Positions 24,460 to 33,900 of a stretch of 64,000 nucleotides of DNA are shown here, piece after piece. The first letter of the stretch is position 1. The number at the start of each line of letters is the position of its first letter. Source of the DNA: JACMLX01 sp031374935 (GTDB lineage: Bacteria > Gemmatimonadota > Gemmatimonadetes > Gemmatimonadales > Gemmatimonadaceae); the NCBI GenBank assembly GCA_031374935.1, contig JANMHB010000025.1, forward strand, positions 1 through 64,000. The letters run 5' to 3'. The translations under genes were made by a program, and so were the position numbers. A model generated the notes under the pieces. The model was not told the origin of the DNA. It did no database searches and saw only the letters and a list, made by a program, of their open reading frames with translations.

Positions 24460-27400
24460 ATGAACCAGGAAACGCCTGACCTGAACGGGTCCGAGATCGC
24501 CGTCATCGGCATGGCTGGACGGTTTCCCGGCGCACCGTCACTCGAACAGTTCTGGGACAACATCCGCGACGGCCGGGAATCGGTGCGGTTCTTTTCCGAC
24601 GAAGAGTTGCTGGCGGCCGGCGAAGACCCGTCGCTCCTGGCCGACCCGGCATACGTGCGCGCCTGGCCGCAGCTCGCCGGGATTGAAAACTTCGATGCCG
24701 GGTTCTTCGGGATGAGCCCGCGGGACGCATCGGTCATGGACCCCCAGCATCGCTTCTTTCTCGAGGTGGCGTGGGAAGCGATGGAGCGCGCGGGGTACTC
24801 CGGCGCGTCGGCACCGCTGGCCACCGGCGTCTTTGCGGCCACCGGCATGAATCACTACATGCTGTATCACGTGGTGCCGAACAAGGAAGTGATGCGCACC
24901 GTTGGCGAGTGGCTGGCGCGCCACAACGGCAACGACATGAACTTCCTGGCCACGCGCGCCGCGTACCAGATGAATCTGAAGGGACCGGCGATGAACGTGC
25001 AAACCGCATGTTCGTCATCGCTGACGGCGATTCACATCGCCTGCCAGAGCCTGCTGAACCGTGAGACGGATCTGGCGCTGGCTGGTGCATCGACCATGTC
25101 GCTCCCGCAGGACCGGGGGTATCTGTACAAGCAGGGCGAGATTCTGTCGTCGGACGGTCATTGCCGTCCGTTCGACGCCGGCTCCAAGGGCACGCTCTTT
25201 GGCAGCGGCGCCGGATGCGTGGTGTTGAAGCGGCTGCAGGATGCCCTCGATGATGGTGACACCGTGTTGGCGGTGATCCGAGGCACGGCGATCAACAACG
25301 ACGGCTCGCAGAAGGTCGGCTATCTCGCACCGAGCGTGGATGGGCAGGCGCGCGCGGTGTCGGAAGCGCTGGCGATCGCGGACGTGCCGGCGGAATCGAT
25401 CGGCATGATCGAGGCGCACGGGACTGGCACTGCGGTCGGGGACCCGATCGAGGTCGAGGCGTTGAGCCAGGCCTACGCGCCACTGACGGACCGGACGGGC
25501 TTCATCGCACTCGGTTCGGTGAAGGCCAACATCGGCCATCTGGGTGAAGCGGCCGGCATGGCCGGGTTCATCAAGACGGTGCTGGCGATGCAGCATCAGC
25601 AGTTCCCGCCGTGCGTGAACTTCACGGCGCCGAACCCGCAGATTGATTTCGCATCGAGCCCCTTTTTCGTCAACACGACGCTGGCACCGTGGCCGCGGGG
25701 GGCTGCGCCGCGTCGCGCCGGCGTCACGGCGCTCGGCGCCGGCGGGACCAATGCGCACCTGATCCTCGAAGAGGCGCCGGTCGTCGCACCGTCCGCTGCG
25801 CCGCCGCGAGCGGCACAACTGCTGACGATCAGCGCCAGAACACGCACCGCCCTCGAGCGCGCATCGGCACGCCTGGCCGATTGCCTCGATCAGGCTCCGT
25901 CGATGGTGCTGGCCGATGCCGCCTGGACGCTGCACGAAGGACGCGTACCATTCCAGTATCGGCGCACGGTGGTTGGTCGCACCGGCGCGCAGGCGGCGGC
26001 GGCGCTGCGCGAGCCGCAGAAGGGAACGCTGCAGGCCACCACCAGCGATGATGCGCGCATCATCTACATGTTCCCGGGTGGCGGCGCGCAGTACGCATCG
26101 ATGGGTCGCGAGCTGTACGAGACGGAAACCGTGTATCGCCAGGCCTTTGACGAATGTCTGGCCGAGATGCCGGACGCGCTGGCCGGCACATTGCGTCGAC
26201 TCGTCTTTCCGGCGCCGGCCGCGGTGGCGACCGCGACGACGGAGCTCGAGGCACCACGGTTCGCGTTGCCCGCGCTGTTCGCGACTGAATACGCTACGGC
26301 GCGGTTGCTGACGGCGTGGGGGCTGCAACCGGCCGGGATGATCGGGCACAGCATGGGTGAGTATGTCGCCGCCTGTCTGGCCGGCGTCTTCACGCTGCGT
26401 GACGCACTGACGCTGGTGATCGAACGGGCGCGGTTGTTCGAGACGTTGCCTGCCGGTGGCATGCTGAGTGTCGAGCTGTCGGAGGCGGAGTTGCTGCCGC
26501 TGCTCGGGCCTGAGCTGTCGATCGCGGCCGTGAACGGGCCGAGGCTGTGCGTCGCCTCCGGACCGGCGGCCGCGATCGAGGCGCTGCAGGCGTCACTGCA
26601 GCAGCGCGACATCGAGAGCACACGCATCCACATTTCGGTGGCGGCGCACTCGGTGATGCTGGAGCCGATTCTGGCGGAGTTCGGGCGGGTCTGCGCCCGC
26701 GTGCGATTTGCGGCGCCAGCGATCCCGTTCATTTCAAATCTCACCGGCGCGTGGATCACGCCGGACGAAGCGACGGATCCGCAGTACTGGGTGCGTCACC
26801 TGCGACAGACGGTCCGCTTCGGGGATGGATTGCAGGCCGTCCTGTCGAGTGGTCGGAGTGTGCTGGTCGAGATCGGACCGGGGCGCACACTCTGCAGTCT
26901 GGCGCGCTCGCAGACGCCGATGCCGGTGGCGGTGCCGACGCTGCGCCATCCGCGCGAGAGTGCCTCCGATGTCGAGTTCCTGCTCGGCACCCTGGGCAAA
27001 GTGTGGGAGAGCGGTGGCGTGGTGCAGCTGTCGGCACTGCACGCCGGTACCCGACGGCGTCGCATTCCGCTGCCGACGTATCCCTTCGAACATCAGCGTT
27101 TCTGGTTGGATGCGCAGAGCCAGGTCGATACGCCCGCGAGAGGCGACGGTGGCCTGTCGCGCCGTGACGACGTGCGCGACTGGTTCTCGATGCCGGTGTG
27201 GCGTCGTTCGGCGCTGGCTGGTGGCGAAACCGGCGAGTCCTCAGGCAACTGGCTGGTCTTCGCGGATCGCGGCGGCGTGGGTGATGCGCTGGCCACACGT
27301 CGGCCGGCCGACCGCACCATCGTGGTGCGGATTGGCGACCGTTTCCGTCGCCGGAGTGCGGCGGAGTACACCGTGCGGGCCGACTCCGGTGAGGACTTCG

Positions 27401-30400
27401 CGGCACTCTTCGAGGCACTGAGCCTCGAAGACAAGTGGCCGGACCAGGTGGTGCACCTGTGGGGCCTGGACGCACCAACGATGGGCATGCTCGACTGGCT
27501 GAAGAAATCGGACCCGGCGCGACAGCTGAATCGTGCGGTGGGCGAGTATTACGTCAGCCAGCTGTGCATCGCGCAGGCCGCAGCGGAACAGGAGCGCCCA
27601 CTGGTGCTGTCAACGGTGGCGCGCGGCGTCTTCTGTTGTGCGGAGAACGATGCGCCGCCCGAGCCGCTGACGGCATTGCTGCTCGGCCCGAATCAGGTCG
27701 TGCCGCGGGAAGCGCCGCACATCCGCAGTCGCTGCATCGACCTCACGCTCGGTGCGGCGACGGCCGAGACGCAGGCGGTCCGCCTGCTGCACGAACTCCG
27801 GCGCCCGGTAACTGAATCGGCGATTGCACTGCGTCCGACGGCGCGGTGGGTCCGTGTGCTGACACCGGTGCCGCTGGCACCTGCAGCGGATGGTGATGTG
27901 ATCGTGCGCGAGCGCGCGACGATCCTGATCACGGGCGGCCTGGGTGGCATTGGCCTCGAGATCGCGGAGCATCTGGCGCGTACGGCGAAAGCACGACTGG
28001 TGCTGATCGGGCGGACGTCGCTTCCGGATCGCAGCGAGTGGGCGTCGATCGCAGGCCAAGGTGGCAGCGATCGCGTTGCAGTGCAGGTGACCAAGCTGCT
28101 GGCGATTGAGGCGGCCGGCGGCGAGGTGCTGCCGCTGACGGCGGATGTGACGGATGTCGAACAGATGCTCGGCGTGGTGGCGATGGCGCGGGCGAAGTTC
28201 GGCGCGATTCATGGCGTGATTCACTCCGCTGGCCTGATCGATGACGGCCTGATCTCGCTCAAGTTGCCGGCGGCGCCGACGCCCGTGATCACGGTGAAGG
28301 CGCTTGGCGCGATGGTCCTCGATGAGGTGCTGCGCGCGGAGCCTCTCGACTTCTTCATCGCGTTTTCATCCGTGAGCTCCGTCCTCGGCCTGGAAGGCCA
28401 GGTGGACTATACCTCGGCGAATGCCTTCCTCGATGCGTTCATCGAGCGAAAGCGCCTCACCACCAACACGCGGGCCATCTCGATTGGCTGGAACGCATGG
28501 CGCGACGTTGGCATGACGGCGACGCTGGCGGATGGCGCGGTGCATCCGGCATCGCGGCTGAACGGGCACCCTGGGCCGCACCCTGATCTCGAGCGCATCG
28601 CGGTGGAGCCGGATGGAACGGCCGTGTTCTCGACGCTCTTCAGTCGGGCGCGACAATGGCTGTTGGCGGAGCATGTGGTGCGTGGCGGTGATGCGCTGAT
28701 TCCGGGCACCGGATATCTGGAACTGGCACGCGCGGCGCTGGAGCAGGTGCCGGCCGGCGCGAGCGTCGAGCTTCGGAATGTGACGTTTCTCGGGCCGTTC
28801 ATCGTCGGTCGGGCTGCGCCTCGCGTGCTGCGGCTTCGGTTGAGCGCGGCGACCGGCTCGGCGCCGGACCTGCGCGACTTCGCGTTCATTCCGGACGGTG
28901 ATGACGAGCCGTGCGTGGTGGGAGCCGTCGGGCCGGGGAGGGCACTGCCGGAGCCGACCGAGACGCTTGGCGCGGTGCGCGCTCGCCTGGGTGCACCGCG
29001 CTCCATCGGTGGTTTTCTGGACCAGCCCTTCATGGCCTTCGGGCCGCGATGGGGCAACGTCATGGAGACCGCCAGCAGCGGCAGCGAAGCACTGGTGCGC
29101 CTGCGGCTGCCTGACGAGTTCCGCGCCGATCTTGCCACCTACAAGCTCCATCCGGCGCTGATGGACATGGCGACGGGTGGCGCGCAGCTGCTGATACCTG
29201 GCTTCGACCAGTCGACGCACTTCTACGTGCCGTTCACGTACGAGCGTGTGCAGCTCTTCTCCGCTCTGACGCAGGACGTGTTCAGTCATGTGCGTCTCGA
29301 TGCCGCGGCGAGCAGCGGTGACACGGCCAGATTCGATATCGACATCTACGACGCCGACGGTGGCGTTCTGGTGCAGATCCGCGGATTCGTCATGAAGCGT
29401 CTCGGTGCCGATGCGGTGTTGAATCGCGCGCCGGCGCATGACGCCGCCCCCACCACGGTGGCACAGGCGAATCTTCGCGGGCTACTGCGGCTGGCGATCG
29501 CACCATCGGAAGGCGTGGATGCATTCGACCGGATCATGGCGTCGGGCCTGTCCGGCCATCTCATCACCAGCTCACTCGATCTGCCGCGATGGATCACCCA
29601 TCTGCAGCAGACGCAGGACAACGCGCTGACGGCGCGCGACGAGGTACGGGATGATGCGACAGGGTTTGCGCGTCCGGACCTGGTCACATCGTACGTCGCC
29701 CCGCGCAACGATCTCGAACGGCACCTGTGCGAGTTGTGGAAGCAGCTGCTGGGGCTGAACGAGATCGGGGTACACGACGACTTCTTCGAGATCGGCGGGC
29801 AGTCGCTGGTGGCGGTGCGACTCTTCACGCGGATTCGCAAGCACTATCGGGTCGACCTGCCGTTGTCGACGCTGTTCGAGGCGCCGACGATCGCGCAGTG
29901 CGCCGAGATCCTCGCCGAGGAGCTGGGGCTCGATCTGGGCGCGGTGGCAGCGGGGGCGCCGAGCACGCCGAGTGACGACGCGGCGGAGTCGGCGGCAGCG
30001 TCGACAGAGCGCGCGTCGCGCTGGCGCTCGCTGGTGGTCATGCAGGGCAAGGGCAGTCGCCCGCCGTTCGTGTGTGTTGCGGGCATGGGCGGAACGCTCA
30101 ACAACCTGCGCAAGCTGGCGATGCTGCTTGGTGACGGACGGCCGTTCTATGGACTCCAACCGCCGGGCGCTGATGATCCGCGGCAGTTGCTTTACAGCGT
30201 CGAGGCGCTGGCGGAGCACTACATCAGCGAACTGCGTCGTGAGCAGCCGCGCGGCCCGTACTTCCTCGGTGGCTATTCCGGCGGTGGCGTGGCGGCCTTC
30301 GAGATGGCACGTCAGCTGCTCGCGAGCGGCGAGTCCGTGGCGTTCCTGGGATTCATCGATTCCTTCAGCCCGGCGTTGCCGCAACGCACCTCGCTGGAGC

Positions 30401-30873
30401 GCGCGGCGCTGCACTTGCGCCGGCTGGGCTCACTCGGGCCACGCTACCTGGTCGAGACCGTACAGCGCCTGTACTGGTCCACGCGGGACCATATGCGTCT
30501 GCGTGTTGCACGGCAGCTCGGGCGCGTGATGCCGGACGAGTTCCGCTACGATGCGATCGGTGGATCGTGGCTGGTTGCCGAGAGCAACTATCGGCCGGTC
30601 GCGCAGCAGCTGAGCGGCACGCTGTTCCGTGCGCGCGAGGAAACGGCGTTGTCCCTGTGGTCCGGCGTGAAAGTGGACAGCGAGCATGGGTGGGGCCGCT
30701 ATCTCCTCGACGGCGTCGTGGTGCAGGTCTGTCCCGGCAATCACACGACGATATGTGATGAACCGAATGTGCGCGTCCTCGCGTCGCGTGTCCGAGCCGC
30801 CGTCGATGCCGCCGATGCCGCGTGGTCGTCTGCCGCACCTACCGCCGGTGCGCTGGTGGCCGTGGGCACCTGA
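24460..30873 (+). CDS. Type I PKS, one module: KS-AT-KR-DH-ACP-TE
   Basis: About 2137 residues from the ATG at 24460 (a GTG at 24430 is also in frame). Order: KS (TACSSS near 182, EAHGTGT, KANIGH), AT (GHSMGEYVAA near 628; specificity motif VAAHS rather than HAFH or YASH), KR (GGLGGIG near 1158; catalytic Tyr in DYTSANAFLD near 1316), DH (catalytic His in EHVVRGGDALIPGTGYLE near 1405; Asp in LHPALMDMA near 1567), ACP (FFEIGGQSL, Ser near 1779) and TE (GGYSGGG near 1939). All active residues look present. It would add one extender unit, reduce and dehydrate it and release the chain. DH after KR is not the usual modular order. It converges on the NRPS gene. Confidence 0.92.
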   Translation: MNQETPDLNGSEIAVIGMAGRFPGAPSLEQFWDNIRDGRESVRFFSDEELLAAGEDPSLLADPAYVRAWPQLAGIENFDAGFFGMSPRDASVMDPQHRFFLEVAWEAMERAGYSGASAPLATGVFAATGMNHYMLYHVVPNKEVMRTVGEWLARHNGNDMNFLATRAAYQMNLKGPAMNVQTACSSSLTAIHIACQSLLNRETDLALAGASTMSLPQDRGYLYKQGEILSSDGHCRPFDAGSKGTLFGSGAGCVVLKRLQDALDDGDTVLAVIRGTAINNDGSQKVGYLAPSVDGQARAVSEALAIADVPAESIGMIEAHGTGTAVGDPIEVEALSQAYAPLTDRTGFIALGSVKANIGHLGEAAGMAGFIKTVLAMQHQQFPPCVNFTAPNPQIDFASSPFFVNTTLAPWPRGAAPRRAGVTALGAGGTNAHLILEEAPVVAPSAAPPRAAQLLTISARTRTALERASARLADCLDQAPSMVLADAAWTLHEGRVPFQYRRTVVGRTGAQAAAALREPQKGTLQATTSDDARIIYMFPGGGAQYASMGRELYETETVYRQAFDECLAEMPDALAGTLRRLVFPAPAAVATATTELEAPRFALPALFATEYATARLLTAWGLQPAGMIGHSMGEYVAACLAGVFTLRDALTLVIERARLFETLPAGGMLSVELSEAELLPLLGPELSIAAVNGPRLCVASGPAAAIEALQASLQQRDIESTRIHISVAAHSVMLEPILAEFGRVCARVRFAAPAIPFISNLTGAWITPDEATDPQYWVRHLRQTVRFGDGLQAVLSSGRSVLVEIGPGRTLCSLARSQTPMPVAVPTLRHPRESASDVEFLLGTLGKVWESGGVVQLSALHAGTRRRRIPLPTYPFEHQRFWLDAQSQVDTPARGDGGLSRRDDVRDWFSMPVWRRSALAGGETGESSGNWLVFADRGGVGDALATRRPADRTIVVRIGDRFRRRSAAEYTVRADSGEDFAALFEALSLEDKWPDQVVHLWGLDAPTMGMLDWLKKSDPARQLNRAVGEYYVSQLCIAQAAAEQERPLVLSTVARGVFCCAENDAPPEPLTALLLGPNQVVPREAPHIRSRCIDLTLGAATAETQAVRLLHELRRPVTESAIALRPTARWVRVLTPVPLAPAADGDVIVRERATILITGGLGGIGLEIAEHLARTAKARLVLIGRTSLPDRSEWASIAGQGGSDRVAVQVTKLLAIEAAGGEVLPLTADVTDVEQMLGVVAMARAKFGAIHGVIHSAGLIDDGLISLKLPAAPTPVITVKALGAMVLDEVLRAEPLDFFIAFSSVSSVLGLEGQVDYTSANAFLDAFIERKRLTTNTRAISIGWNAWRDVGMTATLADGAVHPASRLNGHPGPHPDLERIAVEPDGTAVFSTLFSRARQWLLAEHVVRGGDALIPGTGYLELARAALEQVPAGASVELRNVTFLGPFIVGRAAPRVLRLRLSAATGSAPDLRDFAFIPDGDDEPCVVGAVGPGRALPEPTETLGAVRARLGAPRSIGGFLDQPFMAFGPRWGNVMETASSGSEALVRLRLPDEFRADLATYKLHPALMDMATGGAQLLIPGFDQSTHFYVPFTYERVQLFSALTQDVFSHVRLDAAASSGDTARFDIDIYDADGGVLVQIRGFVMKRLGADAVLNRAPAHDAAPTTVAQANLRGLLRLAIAPSEGVDAFDRIMASGLSGHLITSSLDLPRWITHLQQTQDNALTARDEVRDDATGFARPDLVTSYVAPRNDLERHLCELWKQLLGLNEIGVHDDFFEIGGQSLVAVRLFTRIRKHYRVDLPLSTLFEAPTIAQCAEILAEELGLDLGAVAAGAPSTPSDDAAESAAASTERASRWRSLVVMQGKGSRPPFVCVAGMGGTLNNLRKLAMLLGDGRPFYGLQPPGADDPRQLLYSVEALAEHYISELRREQPRGPYFLGGYSGGGVAAFEMARQLLASGESVAFLGFIDSFSPALPQRTSLERAALHLRRLGSLGPRYLVETVQRLYWSTRDHMRLRVARQLGRVMPDEFRYDAIGGSWLVAESNYRPVAQQLSGTLFRAREETALSLWSGVKVDSEHGWGRYLLDGVVVQVCPGNHTTICDEPNVRVLASRVRAAVDAADAAWSSAAPTAGALVAVGT

Positions 30874-30882
30874 GCTCACGCG

Positions 30883-30930
30883 ACGCACGAAGGGCCTGAC
30901 CGGCGACTGGTCAGGCCCTACTTCGTGCGT
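30883..30930. terminator. Bidirectional hairpin terminator between PKS and NRPS
   Basis: A long stem made of two blocks: ACGCACGAAG pairs with CTTCGTGCGT (outer) and GGCCTGACC with GGTCAGGCC (inner), with a small asymmetric bulge and a 7-nt loop. It starts 9 bp after the PKS stop and ends 13 bp before the NRPS stop codon, so one structure can end both convergent transcripts. Confidence 0.8.
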
Positions 30931-30943
30931 CAGCAACAGCGCG

Positions 30944-33900
30944 TCAGTGCGTTGGCGACGCCCGCGGTGCGCGCCGGTGTGCCAGTGCCTCGCGCCTCGC
31001 CTGTGCCCGATCCTGACCGGCCGCTGTGGCACCACCGGCATCGTCGCCCTGGGCGACGGTTTCGAGGTGTTTCGCCAGCGATGCAATGGTCGGGTGTTCG
31101 AACATCTGCACCAGCGAGAGCGGTACGCCAAGTGCCGCGCGGAGTTTGCTGTTGGCCTGCATCATCAACAGCGAATTCGCGCCGAGGTCGAAGAAGTTGT
31201 CGCTGGTGCCAAGCTGCGCGTGGCCCAGCAACTCCTGCCAGACGGCCGAGATCTTTCGTTCCAGCTCGTTGCCCGGCGGCGCGAAGGCCACCCGCGACTT
31301 CGCCGCGCTTCGTGAGAGCAGGGGGGCCGGCAACGCCTTGCGGTCGATCTTGCCGTTCGGTGTCAGCGGCATCTCGTCGAGGACTACGATCTCGTCAGGC
31401 ACCATGTAGTCCGGCAGTGCGGCCGCGAGGCGCACGGTCAGCTGGCCGGCCAGTTCCGTCGCGACGCTCTGCGTGCGCGGCTCCCGAATCAGGGCCCGAT
31501 CCGACTCCTGCGTCACCGTGATGTCGCGATGGATGACCGGTCGCTGGTCCCATCCATCGCCGCGCGGCGCGAAGACGGCGTCAAAGCGTTCCGGCGCGCC
31601 TGGTGTCGGCTTCAGTTTCACCTCGAGACCACCGCCGAGGGCGTAGACCTCAGCAGGATCGAGGCCGGTCTCCGAAGACACGGTCTCGCGGATCTCGGCA
31701 ATGGTCCGACCAGCGGCCGCCGTTGGCTGCTGCAGCAGATCGGCGGTGCGGACCTCACGAATGACGCGAGCGTTCTTCAGCCCGACGAGGCGAATTCCTG
31801 ACGGTGATGCCTCCACGGCATCGCGCACTCCGGACAGCGTCGTGATGACCGACGCATCAACAGCGCGCAGACTGAGTGGTGTCGGGCGAACCCCCGTCTG
31901 CGAGACCGACGCCTTCCGCAAGACGACGTCGTAGCGGAAGTTCGACATCTCGTTGCTGGCCATCGTGTGCTTGAGCTCCACGCTGATGCCATCGATCGAC
32001 GGTTCGGAGGACGCGAAATCCTCGAAGAACTGCGGATCGATCACCAGCTCGCTTTCCCGCGCCATGCGCTTGGCCACCGCCGAAGCCACCGCATCGAGCG
32101 GCGCCGTCGGTTCGGTGCGGGCGAGTACGACAGCGGTGTGGAACGCGTTCAACAGGGAAAGACTCCGTACGTCACCGATGAACAGCGCACCCCCGGGCGC
32201 GAGCTTCGCGATTGCCTGCCGCAGCACCTGTCGCAGGTACTCGGCGGTAGGGAAGTACTGGATGACGGAGTTGATGACCACCACATCGAAGCCGCCGTCG
32301 GGAATGGCGCTGAGGTCGTGTGCGGGGCTCTCGACGAGCGTGACATTCCTGAGCGACTTCTCTTCCAGCCCGCGGCGGATGTTCGCGAGCGCAGGGGCCG
32401 CGTAGTCGACACCGGTGTAGGCCTCGCACGTGGGGGCCAGCCGGAAGAGCAGCAGGCCGGTGCCGCAGCCGATGGAGAGAATCCGTTTAGGGTTCAGCTC
32501 GCGAATCCGCCCCACGGTATGATCCACCCATTCCTTCATCTCGGCGTCAGGCAACTTGTCGCCGGTGACGCTCGATGCCCAGCCCGCGACGTTGAACGCG
32601 ACGTCTTCCACATCCTTGCTCCCTTCGGCGTACGCCTGCCCCCAGATGTCGCGCCAGTACTCGGTGCGCTCGGTGCCGGTGGCCGGGACGCGCTCACGAC
32701 GGGTCGAGACGTAGCCGATCAGCCGCTTGTCGCCCGCGGTGTCCTCCCGAGGTACCACGACGGCCTGCTCGACATCCGGATGGGCCAGCAATGCGTTCTC
32801 GATTTCACCGAGTTCGATGCGATAGCCGCGTACCTTCAATTGATGGTCGAGCCGTCCGGCGAAGACCAGGGTGCCGTTCGACTGCCAGCGGGCGAGATCG
32901 CCGGTGCGATAGAGCCGCACGGGGCTTCCTCCCGGATCGATCGTCCGCATCACGAAGCGTTCGGCCGTGAGGTCGGGGCGTGCGTGATAGCCGCGCACCA
33001 CGCCCTCGCCGCCGATGCACAGTTCGCCCAGCGCGCCCGGCGGACTCGGGCGGTCGAGACGATCGAGCAGCACCACCTGCGTGTTCGCGATCGGGCCGCC
33101 GATGTTGACGGGTGTGCCGCGGCGGATCTGCGCCGTGGTGGACCAGACCGTCGTTTCCGTGGGACCGTACATGTTGAGCAGGCGCCCTTCGGGCATCATG
33201 GCGAGGAACCGCGCGGCAAGCGTGTCGGGCAACGCTTCACCACCGAGCATCAGACAGCGAAGTCCGCCGAATGCCGCACTGTTGTCGGTATCCAGCAGCA
33301 GCACCTGCGCCAGTGACGGCGTGCACTGCAGATGCGTGACGGCGTGCTTCCGCAGTTGCACGCTGATCGGGAAGTCATCGCCGCCTGACGTGATGGCGGG
33401 CGTGTTGCTGAGTTGGCGGAGTCGGTTGAGGCCATCGAGACTGGCCAGCACGATGTCCTCATCCACGCCGAAGTCGACCAGGCAGGCCACTTCATCCACG
33501 CCGATCTCCTTCAGCGTGTCGACCATCTCGGTGCAGCTCTCGGGAGTTCCGAAGAGGCCATGGGTCTTGAAGTAGCGCTCGAACGCCATCGCCATCAGCG
33601 CATTCTCGTCGTCCGGCGACAAGTCGTCCATTCCCGACTGGTCGGCGCGTGGTGCCTCCACGCCCTTGCGCGCGAACGCAGGAAACTCCCACCGCGCCTG
33701 CTTCACCAGATCGGTCGACGTGCGCAGGTAACTCATGAACGGATCGCGCACGAGCTTCTTCACCGTGTCGATGTCGTCACCGACGAAGGTGTGCAGCATC
33801 AGCGAGACGTGCCCATTCCCGGCGTGGCCAGCCTTCCTGCGCGCGGCACGATAGGCCGCAATCCGCTCCTTCAGATCGGCGACACTTTGGCCCAGCATGT

